From the NCBI RefSeq assembly GCF_002737765.1, contig NZ_PEGG01000010.1:1-16135 (forward strand): a stretch of DNA of 16,135 nt, given 5' to 3'. This DNA comes from Caulobacter sp. B11. Lineage in GTDB: Bacteria > Pseudomonadota > Alphaproteobacteria > Caulobacterales > Caulobacteraceae. Shown here one piece after another: positions 8,087 through 15,650 of the stretch. The stretch's first letter is position 1; every line of letters starts with the position of its first letter. The notes under the pieces were generated by a model that worked only from the letters and a program-made list of their open reading frames with translations, did no database searches and was not told the origin of the DNA. The position numbers and the translations under genes are program-made.

Positions 8087-9222
8087 CCCGTAAGATTCGC
8101 GCCATCGTTCTTGACGCCTGCGGTTGCTGCGCCCGCCCCTATGGCGACTCCGCGCCCCTGCGGGTGGCCGAGTTGGTGCTGGATGATCCCCAACCCGGCG
8201 AACTGCTGATCCGCATCGACGCCGCAGGCCTCTGCCATAGCGACCTGTCGGTGGTGAACGGCGACCGACCGCGCCCGATGCCCATGGCCCTGGGCCACGA
8301 AGCCACCGGGATCATCGAGGCCCTGGGCTCGAGCGATGATCCGGTCTTCAAGATCGGCGACCGCGTCGTGATGGCCTTCCTGCCGGCCTGCGGCGAGTGC
8401 GAGGACTGCGTGGCCGGCGAGAGCTATCTGTGCGGCCCTGGCTCGCGCGCCAATGGCGAGGGCCGGATGCTGCGCGGCGGCTCGCGCCTTCGCGAAGGCG
8501 ACACGCCGATCAAGCACCATCTCGGCGTTTCAGGCTTCGCCGACTATGCCGTGGTTGATCGCTGCTCGGCGGTGAAGATCGACGATGACGTCCCCGCCGA
8601 GATCGCCGCCCTGTTCGGCTGCGCGGTGCTGACTGGCGTCGGCGCGGTGATGAACAGCGCCAAGGTGCTGCCGGGCGAGAGCGTGGTGATCTTCGGCCTG
8701 GGCGGGGTCGGTCTTTCCGCCCTGCTGGGCGCGGTCGCCAGCGGCGCCAGCCCGATCATCGCCATCGACCCCATCGCCGCCAAGCGCGACCTGGCCCTGA
8801 AGCTGGGCGCCGTCGCGGCCTTCGCGCCGGCCGAGGCCGAGGCCGGCCTCAAGGCGGTGCTGCCGCGCGGCGCGGACGTGGTCATCGAGACCGCCGGCAA
8901 GGCCGCCGTGCTGCTCGCCGCCTATCACGCCGGCCGCCGCGGCGCCCGGATCGTCACCGTCGGCCTGCCCAACCCCGCCGACATGCTGACCTTGCCGGCC
9001 GTCTCGCTGGTGGCCGAGGGCAAGACCCTGATCGGCAGCTATATGGGTTCAGCCGTCCCGGCCCGCGACATTCCCAAATATATCCGCCTCTGGAAGGCCG
9101 GCCGTCTGCCCGTCGAACACCTGTTGACCTCGCAAAGCCCGCTGGGCGACATCAACCAGCTGCTCGACGCCCTGGCCGATGGCTCGGCCATCCGCCAGAT
9201 CCTTCTGCCACAGGTCGCCTGA
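8083..9222 (+). CDS. Zinc-dependent alcohol dehydrogenase (MDR family, class III-like)
   Basis: A 379-residue medium-chain alcohol dehydrogenase starting at GTG 8083, with GGGAGG at 8071-8076. The catalytic zinc ligands are Cys51 (GLCHSDL), His72/Glu73 (GHEATG) and Cys180 (FGCAVLTGVGAVMNSAKV). The structural zinc loop has Cys103, 106, 109 and 117 (CGECEDC...C). The Rossmann motif is GLGGVG (205-210), followed by Asp229, which favours NAD+ over NADP+. Overall form is close to class III/aryl-alcohol type enzymes; the true substrate is unknown. It probably oxidises an alcohol to an aldehyde for the aldehyde dehydrogenase that starts 5 bases after its stop. The preceding remnant overlaps its start, so the three formed one operon. 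Confidence 0.9.
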   Translation: MTRKIRAIVLDACGCCARPYGDSAPLRVAELVLDDPQPGELLIRIDAAGLCHSDLSVVNGDRPRPMPMALGHEATGIIEALGSSDDPVFKIGDRVVMAFLPACGECEDCVAGESYLCGPGSRANGEGRMLRGGSRLREGDTPIKHHLGVSGFADYAVVDRCSAVKIDDDVPAEIAALFGCAVLTGVGAVMNSAKVLPGESVVIFGLGGVGLSALLGAVASGASPIIAIDPIAAKRDLALKLGAVAAFAPAEAEAGLKAVLPRGADVVIETAGKAAVLLAAYHAGRRGARIVTVGLPNPADMLTLPAVSLVAEGKTLIGSYMGSAVPARDIPKYIRLWKAGRLPVEHLLTSQSPLGDINQLLDALADGSAIRQILLPQVA

Positions 9223-9227
9223 TCGCC

Positions 9228-10700
9228 ATGCCCCAGCTCAATCCCCTGAACCTCACCGACCCCGACCTGTTCCGCCAGAAGGCCCTGATCGGCGGGCAGT
9301 GGATTGACGCCGTCGACGGCGGCGTTCTGACGGTGACCGACCCGGCGACGGGTGAGGTCATCGGCCACGTCCCCAATCTCGGCGCGGCCGAGACCCGCGA
9401 CGCCATCGCCGCCGCCGCCCAGGCCTTTGTCCTGTGGCGCAAGAAGACCGCCGGCGAGCGCGCCGGCGTCCTGCGCCGCCTGTTCGACCTGATGCTCGCC
9501 AATATCGACGACCTGGCGAAGATCATGACCGCCGAACAGGGCAAGCCCCTGGCCGAGAGCGTCGGCGAGATCCGTTACGCCGCCAGCTACATCGAATGGT
9601 TCGCCGAGGAGGCCAAGCGGGCCTATGGCGACATCATTCCCGAGAACCGCGCCGACCGCCGGATCCTGGTCCGCAAGGAGCCGATCGGGGTTTTCGCCGC
9701 CATCACGCCGTGGAACTTCCCGGCGGCGATGATCACCCGCAAGGCGGGCGCGGGCTGGGCCGCCGGCTGCACGGGCGTGATCCGACCGGCCAGCAAGACG
9801 CCGTTCTCGGCCCTGGCCATCGGCGTCCTGGCCGAGCGCGCCGGTCTGCCCGCGGGCGTGTGCAACATCATCACCGGCTCGGCCGCGCCGATCGGAGCCG
9901 AACTGACCTCCAATCCGACGGTGCGCAAGCTCAGCTTCACCGGCTCGACCGAGGTCGGCGCCACCCTGCTGGCCCAGTGCGCCCCGACCATCAAGAAGAC
10001 CTCGATGGAACTGGGCGGCAATGCGCCGTTCATCGTCTTCGACGACGCCGATCCGGAAGCCGCCGCCCAGGGCGCCCTGGTGGCCAAGTTCCGTAACAGC
10101 GGCCAGACCTGCGTCTGCGCCAACCGCCTGCTCGTTCAGTCAGGCATCCATGACCAGTTCGTCGCCGCGCTGCATCGCGCCGTGGCCGGCCTGACGCTGG
10201 GATCGGGCCTCGAGGAAGGCGTCAATATCGGCCCCCTGGTCGACGCCGGGGCCCTGGCCAAGGTCGAGCACTATGTGCGCGACGCCGTGGAGCGCGGCGC
10301 CAAGGTGCTGACCGGCGGCGCCGTGGCCGCGCGCGGCGGCCTGTTCTATCAGCCGACCATCCTGGTCGACACGCCTGTCGACGCCCTCTGTTTCAAGGAG
10401 GAGATCTTCGGGCCGGTCGCGCCGATCTTCCGCTTCGAGACGGAAGAGGAAGCCATTCACCTGGCCAACGACACCGAGTTTGGCCTGGCCTCCTATGTCT
10501 ATACCCGCGACCTGTCGCGCGCCTTCCGGGTCAGCGAAGCTCTCGAATACGGCATGGTCGGGATCAATGAAGGCCTGATCTCCACCGAGGTGGCGCCGTT
10601 TGGCGGCGTCAAGTCCTCGGGCCTGGGCCGGGAAGGCTCCAAGTACGGCATGGATGACTACATGGAGCTGAAATATGTCGGGATTTGCATCTCGGCCTGA
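9228..10700 (+). CDS. gabD: GabD-like succinate-semialdehyde dehydrogenase family protein
   Basis: A 490-residue aldehyde dehydrogenase, very close in pattern to NADP+-dependent succinate-semialdehyde dehydrogenases. It has TPWNFPAAMITRKAG and SFTGSTEVG, and the general base Glu261 in ELGGNAPFIVFDDAD. The nucleophile is Cys295 in GQTCVCANR. GabD-type endings are present (FGPVAPIFRF, NDTEFGLASYVY, PFGGVKSSGLGREGSKYG). It would oxidise an aldehyde, perhaps succinate semialdehyde, to the acid in the cytoplasm, following the alcohol dehydrogenase just upstream. Odd point: the conserved cofactor-binding segment normally written KAGPALAAGCTMVLKPAS reads KAGAGWAAGCTGVIRPAS, so the usual lysine is Arg186. 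The subfamily is well supported; the exact substrate is inferred, so the gene symbol is tentative. Confidence 0.85.
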   Translation: MPQLNPLNLTDPDLFRQKALIGGQWIDAVDGGVLTVTDPATGEVIGHVPNLGAAETRDAIAAAAQAFVLWRKKTAGERAGVLRRLFDLMLANIDDLAKIMTAEQGKPLAESVGEIRYAASYIEWFAEEAKRAYGDIIPENRADRRILVRKEPIGVFAAITPWNFPAAMITRKAGAGWAAGCTGVIRPASKTPFSALAIGVLAERAGLPAGVCNIITGSAAPIGAELTSNPTVRKLSFTGSTEVGATLLAQCAPTIKKTSMELGGNAPFIVFDDADPEAAAQGALVAKFRNSGQTCVCANRLLVQSGIHDQFVAALHRAVAGLTLGSGLEEGVNIGPLVDAGALAKVEHYVRDAVERGAKVLTGGAVAARGGLFYQPTILVDTPVDALCFKEEIFGPVAPIFRFETEEEAIHLANDTEFGLASYVYTRDLSRAFRVSEALEYGMVGINEGLISTEVAPFGGVKSSGLGREGSKYGMDDYMELKYVGICISA

Positions 10701-10739
10701 TCCCTCGGCCCCTGTCTTTTCACAAGCGATCCGCCCCGC

Positions 10740-10759
10740 GGTGAGGCCTCAGCCTCGCC
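10740..10759 (+). terminator. Hairpin after the aldehyde dehydrogenase, weak terminator candidate
   Basis: GGTGAGGC (10740-10747) and GCCTCGCC (10752-10759) pair with one G-U wobble around a CTCA loop, 40 bases after the stop. No T run follows. Confidence 0.35.
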
Positions 10760-10887
10760 CCGCCGCGGCGGCGACCAAGCCTGAGCGTTCGCGACTGTGA
10801 CCTCGCTATCGATCCGCGTCGACTGGCCGACCTCGGGCAGGTCGATGGGCAGGGTCCCCGGGTCGGCGCGGGCGGGCGCGAGAAGGT

Positions 10888-10919
10888 GTCCGGCCGGCCC
10901 CGTTCAGGGCCGACCGGAC
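10888..10919 (-). terminator. Terminator-like hairpin after the TonB-dependent receptor
   Basis: GTCCGGCCGGCCC (10888-10900) pairs with GGGCCGACCGGAC (10907-10919) at 12 of 13 positions around a six-base loop. It lies 7 bases past the receptor stop codon (10927-10929) on the minus strand. No U tract follows, but position and strength fit a transcript end. Confidence 0.6.
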
Positions 10920-10926
10920 AATCGTC

Positions 10927-13302
10927 CTAGAAGTCGGCGGAAAGCGTGAACTGGATGGTCCGGTGCGACCCGGGACGGAAGGTGGCGGCGGTGTTCACCG
11001 TCGTGCCGATCGTGCCCAGATAGTCGGTATCGAAGATATTATCGATATTGACCCGCGCCTTGACCTGTTCGAACGGACCGACGCCGAAGCCGTCGCCCAT
11101 GTCGACATAGGCGTTCCAGATCATGTAGCCGGCCGCGTGCTCGCTGTTGATGAAATTGGTGAAGCGGTCGTCGATCAGGCGGCCCGACAGGTTGAACACC
11201 AGGCCGTCGGTCGGCTCGACCGTCACCCCGCCCTGGAAGATCCATTTGGGGAAGTCAGGCACCGCCTTGCCGGCGATCTTCAGCGCGGCCGGGGTCGGGG
11301 TCAGGACGAACTTGGCGATGTCGTCCTGGAATTCCGAGAGGTTGTAGGAAATGTTGGTGTTGAAATAGACCTTGCCGGCGAACAGATCCGGCTTCCACTG
11401 ACCGCTGAACTCGGCCCCCGACGCTTCCACCGCGCCGACGTTTTGGAAGAAGTTCTCGGTGGTGGTGCTGCCGGGCACCAGGGCCGAGAAGGATTGCAGG
11501 CGGTTCTTGAACTCGGTCTTGTAGATCACGAACGAGGCGTTGAAGGTCGCCCGGTTGGCGCGATAGCCCAGTTCCAGATTGGTCGAGGTTTCGGCCTCGG
11601 GGGCCGGAACCAGCGGGCTGGCGGCCGACAGCACGTCGTCGACGCCGCGCGGCAGGGCCATGTTCTCCGAATAGGACGCGAAGACCTGGTCGCGCGGGCC
11701 CACCGAATAGACCAGGCCGACCTGGGGCAGGAAGCTGTCGGACCAGTTGGCCGCGATCACCGGCCGCCGGCGGTTGATGTAGTCGGCGGGGTTGCGGTAG
11801 CCGCCGATCTGGTAGTCGACGTCCAGGGTCTTGAAGCCGATTTCCAGCTTCAGGTCGTCGTCCATCAGGCTGAGCGTGTCCTTCAGGAAGAACTGGGTGG
11901 TCTCGCGCGTCGAGACATAGTTGCGCTGCAGGTGGACGGGCTCGTTGAGCAGGTGCGCGCCGTCCGGGTCGCCGCCCACGACATTGTACCGGGCCTGCGT
12001 ACGGTGATAGTCGTCGTTCTCAAGCCAGACGCCCGCCTCGACGGTGTTGATGCCGATGCGCCATTCGCCCTTGGCCGTGACGCCCTTGCGGATGCCGTCG
12101 ACGCTGGACAGGCCATATTGCAGGCCCTTGGGCGCGGTCAGGCCGGTGACGATCAGCCGTTCGGCGTTGTAGCTGGCCAGCGAGGTCGCATAGGCTTCGG
12201 GCGAGACGCCGTAGCCGCTTTTGTCTTCGTAATAGGCGGTGGCGGTGACGTCGATCGCCTCGCTGAGCGCCGATTTCAGGGTCAGGCCGTAGAGGTGGTC
12301 CTGACGCTTGTTGATCGCGAACTTGTAGTACTGGTTGTAGGCGGCGTTCGAGTAGGCCACTCCGGCCGTCGTCATCGGCAGCGAGCCGGCCGTGGTCGGC
12401 GAACCGACCGGGCCCGACGCCGGCACATAGCCCAGATAGGCGAAGTCGCGGCCCTTGCGGCCGAAGATGTCATTGGCGCTGCCGAAATACTGCGCCTTGG
12501 TGATCGACGGCGAGTCATAGTCGAAATAGTCGTTGTGCACGGTCTGGAAGGTCAGGCTGGTGTCCTCGCCCATATCCCAGCGCAGCTTGCCTTCATAATG
12601 GGTGCGATCGATGGTGCCCGGTCCGCGCCACAGGTCGCCCTTGATCCACGAGCCGCTGACATAGCCCGAGAACGGACCGACCTTGCCGCTTTCCAGCCGC
12701 AGGAAGGTGCGCTCCAAAGCGTCGCTGCCGCGGGTATAGCTGGCCGAGCCGCCGAACGCCTCGCTGGGGGCCTGGGTGAAATAGTCGACGATCGGCCCGA
12801 GCGACGCATAGCTGGGCAGGGCCACGTCGCCGGCCCCGGCCGAGGCGGTGACCCGCAGCAGGTTTTCGTTGTCGACATAGCGATAGATCGGGCTGCCGCC
12901 GAACTGGTCGCTGCGGCCCATGGGAATGTCGTCCAGCAGGAAGCCGATCTGCTGGAAGTTGAAGGCTCGCACCGAGACCGAATTGCCGAACTCGTACATG
13001 CCCAAGGCGTCATTGGCCTGGACGTTGAAGCCCGGCAGCGACTCGAGCATTTTCAGGCCCGTCACGCCGGCGGGCGCCGACAGCAGCGCCTCGCGGGTGA
13101 TCGAAACGGTCGCGGTCGCGGCATCGGTGCCGATGGCGATGCTGGCTTCCGACACCCGCTTGCCGGTGACGACCACCATGTCGACCTCGGTGGCGGGTTG
13201 GGCTTCCTGGGCCAGGACGGGCGTCGCGCCCCCCAGGAAGGTGGCGGCGAGCAAAGCCGCCCGGAGTGGACCCGAGGCCCGCGAAGTACGTTTGTTCGTC
13301 AT
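10927..13302 (-). CDS. TonB-dependent outer-membrane receptor
   Basis: A 791-residue receptor starting at ATG 13302, with GGGGA a few bases upstream; an in-frame TTG at 13314 is less likely. The signal peptide has a hydrophobic core (ALLAATFLGGATPVLAQ). The mature start carries a TonB-box-like stretch (EVDMVVVTGKR). The plug domain follows (LKMLESLPGFNVQAND, SVSVRAFNFQQIGFLLDDIP), then a long 22-strand-type barrel. The last residues, RTIQFTLSADF, end in Phe as needed for barrel insertion. It would import a scarce substrate across the outer membrane using TonB energy; the substrate is unknown. It is convergent with the dehydrogenases. Upstream lies a 300-nt leader preceded by a tandem glycine riboswitch on the same strand, and also a possible local promoter, so its control may be unusual. 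Confidence 0.9.
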   Translation of the reverse strand: MTNKRTSRASGPLRAALLAATFLGGATPVLAQEAQPATEVDMVVVTGKRVSEASIAIGTDAATATVSITREALLSAPAGVTGLKMLESLPGFNVQANDALGMYEFGNSVSVRAFNFQQIGFLLDDIPMGRSDQFGGSPIYRYVDNENLLRVTASAGAGDVALPSYASLGPIVDYFTQAPSEAFGGSASYTRGSDALERTFLRLESGKVGPFSGYVSGSWIKGDLWRGPGTIDRTHYEGKLRWDMGEDTSLTFQTVHNDYFDYDSPSITKAQYFGSANDIFGRKGRDFAYLGYVPASGPVGSPTTAGSLPMTTAGVAYSNAAYNQYYKFAINKRQDHLYGLTLKSALSEAIDVTATAYYEDKSGYGVSPEAYATSLASYNAERLIVTGLTAPKGLQYGLSSVDGIRKGVTAKGEWRIGINTVEAGVWLENDDYHRTQARYNVVGGDPDGAHLLNEPVHLQRNYVSTRETTQFFLKDTLSLMDDDLKLEIGFKTLDVDYQIGGYRNPADYINRRRPVIAANWSDSFLPQVGLVYSVGPRDQVFASYSENMALPRGVDDVLSAASPLVPAPEAETSTNLELGYRANRATFNASFVIYKTEFKNRLQSFSALVPGSTTTENFFQNVGAVEASGAEFSGQWKPDLFAGKVYFNTNISYNLSEFQDDIAKFVLTPTPAALKIAGKAVPDFPKWIFQGGVTVEPTDGLVFNLSGRLIDDRFTNFINSEHAAGYMIWNAYVDMGDGFGVGPFEQVKARVNIDNIFDTDYLGTIGTTVNTAATFRPGSHRTIQFTLSADF

Positions 13303-13358
13303 GACTATCCCCAATCATTTTGACTGAGGCCAAACTCAAAGTTCTCGCCGGCTCCGTA

Positions 13359-13386
13359 AATGTAGAAAGAGGGTCCACAGAGGCAA
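13359..13386 (-). promoter_or_regulatory. Possible local promoter of the TonB-dependent receptor
   Basis: Read on the minus strand, TTGCCTC (13386-13380), 13 bases and TCTACATT (13366-13359) resemble the Caulobacter housekeeping pattern TTGaCgS-N10-14-GCtAnAWC. A start near 13352 would give a leader of about 50 nt and would bypass the riboswitch. Confidence 0.35.
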
Positions 13387-13470
13387 TATTGGATTCAGGG
13401 CGAACGCCACGCATCCATGACCAAATTATGAACACGTTCAGTCAGATTTACTTCGCTTTGGAATCACAGC

Positions 13471-13586
13471 GTCACGACAACCGTGAAAGGCATCGCGTTA
13501 GGGTTGGTCAATTACTTAAGGGTGCAGAGGCAGTTTCTGGATATCAGGTCATGGGCAGCCAAGAGGTGTCGTGACAGACCGTCACG
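13471..13586 (-). promoter_or_regulatory. Mutually exclusive complementary segments in the receptor leader
   Basis: In the minus-strand RNA, CGUGAC (13586-13581) can pair with GUCACG (13575-13570) as a hairpin with a five-base loop. The same second segment, extended to GUCACGACA (13575-13567), pairs perfectly over 9 bases with UGUCGUGAC (13479-13471). That last segment can instead pair locally with UCACG (13486-13482). So 1:2 plus 3:4 competes with 2:4, the layout of an expression platform, directly downstream of the riboswitch. No U tract was found. Confidence 0.4.
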
Positions 13587-13604
13587 GCCCGCCTTCCGCA
13601 CCCC

Positions 13605-13781
13605 CGCTGTCCTTGGCGCCTGAGAGATTCAGCGACCCGGGGGCCGCCTTGCTCCTTCGGCGAGGGCGCACGCAGACGCGTCCTGCTTTCCAGCGTTTAG
13701 AGGCCGTCGCGGTCCTTTTGCTTGAGCGTTTCCGGGGCGGTTTCGCCTTCAGCGCCGGGCCAGGCCCGGTCTCTCCCGCGA
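13605..13781 (-). promoter_or_regulatory. Tandem glycine riboswitch (two aptamers)
   Basis: A cis-acting RNA that binds glycine, read on the minus strand. Aptamer 1 (13781-13707) begins with TCGCGGGAGAGACC and has CGCTGAAGGCGAAACC. It ends with CGCTCAAGCAAAAGGACCG, whose final CCGCGA closes the first helix with TCGCGG. Aptamer 2 (13695-13605) has P1 CGCTG/CAGCG, the core CGCCGAAGGAGCAAG and the hallmark TGAATCTCTCAGGCGCCAAG. These match the family hallmarks CCGAAGGRGCAA and CUCUCAGGcAAAAGGAC, and the 11-nt linker is normal. Each aptamer has one mismatch in the helix formed by the GAGAG-like and CUCUC-like strands (13771-13775 with 13724-13728; 13686-13690 with 13622-13626), so ligand binding may be weaker. 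The usual target is gcvT; here the next gene on this strand is the TonB-dependent receptor at 13302. Confidence 0.85.
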
Positions 13782-13792
13782 GAGCAAGGCCA

Positions 13793-13821
13793 GTCAGCGC
13801 CGCGACAGGGCCCCGCGTCAA
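13793..13821 (-). promoter_or_regulatory. Putative promoter of the riboswitch transcript
   Basis: TTGACGC on the minus strand (13821-13815) is a perfect Caulobacter-type -35 element. Seventeen bases beyond TTGACG lies GCTGAC (13798-13793), a poor -10. The predicted start near 13786 falls just before the first riboswitch helix (13781). Confidence 0.4.
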
Positions 13822-13879
13822 TTCAGGCCGAGGCCGCAGGCCCCCGCGGAACGCCGGGCGCCCCCATTCGACGCAACCC

Positions 13880-13898
13880 GCGCCGCTTTTCGCGGCGC
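13880..13898. repeat. Perfect 7-bp hairpin
   Basis: GCGCCGC (13880-13886) and GCGGCGC (13892-13898) form a perfect stem around a TTTTC loop, upstream of the riboswitch promoter. It has no T tail on either strand; its function is unknown. Confidence 0.4.
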
Positions 13899-14024
13899 TG
13901 AAGCGCGACAGCCGCCGGCCAGGCCGCGCGCCATCGTGGCTAGAGGGCCGGTCGGACTGGGCTTTGCGATGAACGCTCCCCGCCATCCAGGATGGAACCA
14001 ACCCCGCATGGCGACCAGCCACAA

Positions 14025-14053
14025 TTGCGGTTCGTCCAGGTTAAAGGTATGTG
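14025..14053 (+). promoter_or_regulatory. Possible promoter of the beta-propeller gene
   Basis: TTGCGG (14025-14030) and TATGTG (14048-14053), 17 bases apart, are a fair sigma-70-type pair. The predicted start near 14060 precedes the ribosome site GGGGGAG and ATG 14088. Confidence 0.3.
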
Positions 14054-14087
14054 AATAAAGGTCGACGTGATCAGGCGGGGGAGCAGG

Positions 14088-15650
14088 ATGCGAGCGGACG
14101 TTTCTGAACAATCGGCTTCCAGCGAGAGCCATGGGTCCGTCGCCAAGGCCTCGGCCTCTTCCAGGCGCATGGCGATCCGGCTCGCCAGTCCCGCGACAGG
14201 GCCTGACATCAAGCTCCATTATATCGGCGATCATGCCCGCTACTCGAATCTGACCTCGGCGCAATTTCTGTCCGACGATCTGCTCGCCTGCGGATCGTTT
14301 GACGGCCGTCGGATCGATCTCGTCGCGATCGACCACGCCAATGGCAGGCTGAAGCGCCTGCACAGCGCGCCGGGCACCTACCAGGGAAAGCGGGTCCAGA
14401 ACGACCTTCTCGGCGCCACGGCCTCAGGCGAGTTCTTCGCGACCAGCAATTTTCACTCCGGATCGTCGACCCTCTACAGTCACGATGGACAGAAGATCTT
14501 CCACGTCCGTGACTTTCCTGTTCGGATAAACGGCTTCGTCCATGGCGTGCGCTTCCACAGCGATCGCGTCTTGGCCCTGACCGCCTGCAGCGGCCCAAAG
14601 GGCGTGCATTTCTTCGATGTCGAAAGCGGCGCGCACCTGCTCGGCATCAAGATCGACCGCAAGTGCCAGGACATCGTCTTCCTGTCCCCGAACCGGATGC
14701 TGGTCCTGGCGGTGACCGGTCATCCGCGGTTCACGGCCTTCCCCATCTACGATTCCGAAATCTGGGTGGTCGACTTCGATCTCAAAACCGGAACAAGCGA
14801 GATCCGCGGCGGCCGGCGGTATCACAAGGCCCACTATGACGCCGGGGTCATCCACGAGGGCACGCTGCTCATCACCGACCAGTACAATAACCGCATCCAG
14901 ATGATCGATATCGACAGCCTGGAACGGGTGGGCGCGCTGAACGGCTTTACCTTCCCCCACGGCATTGACATCCGTAACGGCGTCATGGCCGTCACCAACT
15001 ACGGCGCCTCCACCCTGACGGTCGACCAGCTCGCCTCCCCCCTGCGCCGCAAGGCGGCGGGCGGCTCGCCGTCGAACGCCCAGAAAATGCCCTTCGCCGA
15101 GGCGAGGCTCGCCCCGCCCGAGTCCGCGCCTGAAGTCGCAAGTCAGCCGGCGCGCAGCAGGCCGTCAACGCCTGAGCCTGCCAGGCCAGGGTTGCCGTTG
15201 GAACGCCGCGCCGGCATAACCCCTGCCGCTCGAAGCCGAGCACCGTTTTGTCAGGGCCCGACCATGAAGTTCGACGACGTCATCCTCGGCCGCCGGAGCA
15301 TCCGCGGTTACAAGCCCGATCCCGTGCCCAGGGCCCTGATCGAGGAAATCATCGCCCTGGCGATGCGCGCGCCGTCGTCGATGAACTCCCAGCCTTGGAA
15401 CTTCTACATCGTCACCGGCGCGCCGCTGGACCGCATCCGGGCCGGCAATACCGAGCGGACCCTGGCTGTGGGGTGCCGCAATCGCGCGAGTTCCGCACTG
15501 GCCAAGCGTTCGCCGGCCCGCATCGCGACCGGCAGGTCGGCGTCGCCAAGCAACTGTTCTCGGGCCATGGGCATCGAGCGCGACGACAAGGACGGGCGCC
15601 AAGACTGGTGCTGCGCGGCTTCCGGCAGTTCGACGCGCCGGTCTGCGTGA
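14088..15650 (+). CDS. NHL/SMP-30-like beta-propeller protein, reading in frame into a nitroreductase
   Basis: The start is ATG 14088, preceded by GGGGGAG. Residues about 40-314 form repeated four-strand units with turn motifs such as YSNLTSAQFLSDDLLACGSF, NGFVHGVRFHSDRVLALTAC and AHYDAGVIHEGTLLITDQYN. NRIQMIDIDSLERVGALNGF and TFPHGIDIRNGVMAVTNYGA follow. This is the pattern of NHL/SMP-30-type propellers of about six blades. No signal peptide is seen, and no enzyme function can be assigned. After about 15030 comes a proline/alanine/arginine-rich stretch, with no stop codon before the nitroreductase ATG at 15264; the frame continues into that enzyme and ends at 15650 only because of a frameshift there. 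The propeller gene probably ends near 15050-15130, with its stop lost to an indel, but a natural fusion cannot be excluded. Confidence 0.6.
   Translation: MRADVSEQSASSESHGSVAKASASSRRMAIRLASPATGPDIKLHYIGDHARYSNLTSAQFLSDDLLACGSFDGRRIDLVAIDHANGRLKRLHSAPGTYQGKRVQNDLLGATASGEFFATSNFHSGSSTLYSHDGQKIFHVRDFPVRINGFVHGVRFHSDRVLALTACSGPKGVHFFDVESGAHLLGIKIDRKCQDIVFLSPNRMLVLAVTGHPRFTAFPIYDSEIWVVDFDLKTGTSEIRGGRRYHKAHYDAGVIHEGTLLITDQYNNRIQMIDIDSLERVGALNGFTFPHGIDIRNGVMAVTNYGASTLTVDQLASPLRRKAAGGSPSNAQKMPFAEARLAPPESAPEVASQPARSRPSTPEPARPGLPLERRAGITPAARSRAPFCQGPTMKFDDVILGRRSIRGYKPDPVPRALIEEIIALAMRAPSSMNSQPWNFYIVTGAPLDRIRAGNTERTLAVGCRNRASSALAKRSPARIATGRSASPSNCSRAMGIERDDKDGRQDWCCAASGSSTRRSA

Larger units (their letters stand above)
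13303..14087. other. Long non-coding region holding riboswitch, leader and promoters
   Basis: No gene was found in these 785 bases. Open frames at 13320-13574, 13571-13972 and (minus) 13582-14022 have no recognisable domain, and their composition follows RNA structure or GC bias. The part 13303-13560 is clearly less GC-rich than its surroundings and looks like a promoter/leader region for the receptor. The part 13605-13821 is the riboswitch with its promoter. The part 13822-14024 holds a hairpin and a short stretch resembling the IS6 remnant. Confidence 0.6.

Noticed and set aside
10790-10880. Possible gene fragment on the minus strand between the aldehyde dehydrogenase and the receptor
   Set aside because: The translated piece (TLPIDLPEVGQSTRIDSEV) looks protein-like but matches no family I recognise and has no start or stop context. 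An open frame this short is expected in GC-rich DNA.
10963-13323. A 786-codon plus-strand open frame opposite the TonB-dependent receptor
   Set aside because: The minus strand has a full receptor with signal peptide, plug and terminal Phe. The plus frame is rich in Arg, Gly, Val and Asp with no domain, so it is a shadow.
13605-13640. TPP riboswitch, suggested by CTGAGAGATTC on the plus strand
   Set aside because: The rest of the THI element is missing on the plus strand. The same bases read on the minus strand are the glycine riboswitch hallmark CTCTCAGG, with all other parts present.
13320-13972. Two open frames on the plus strand (13320-13574, 13571-13972)
   Set aside because: The first covers the receptor promoter/leader and the second covers the riboswitch. 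Neither has recognisable protein features.
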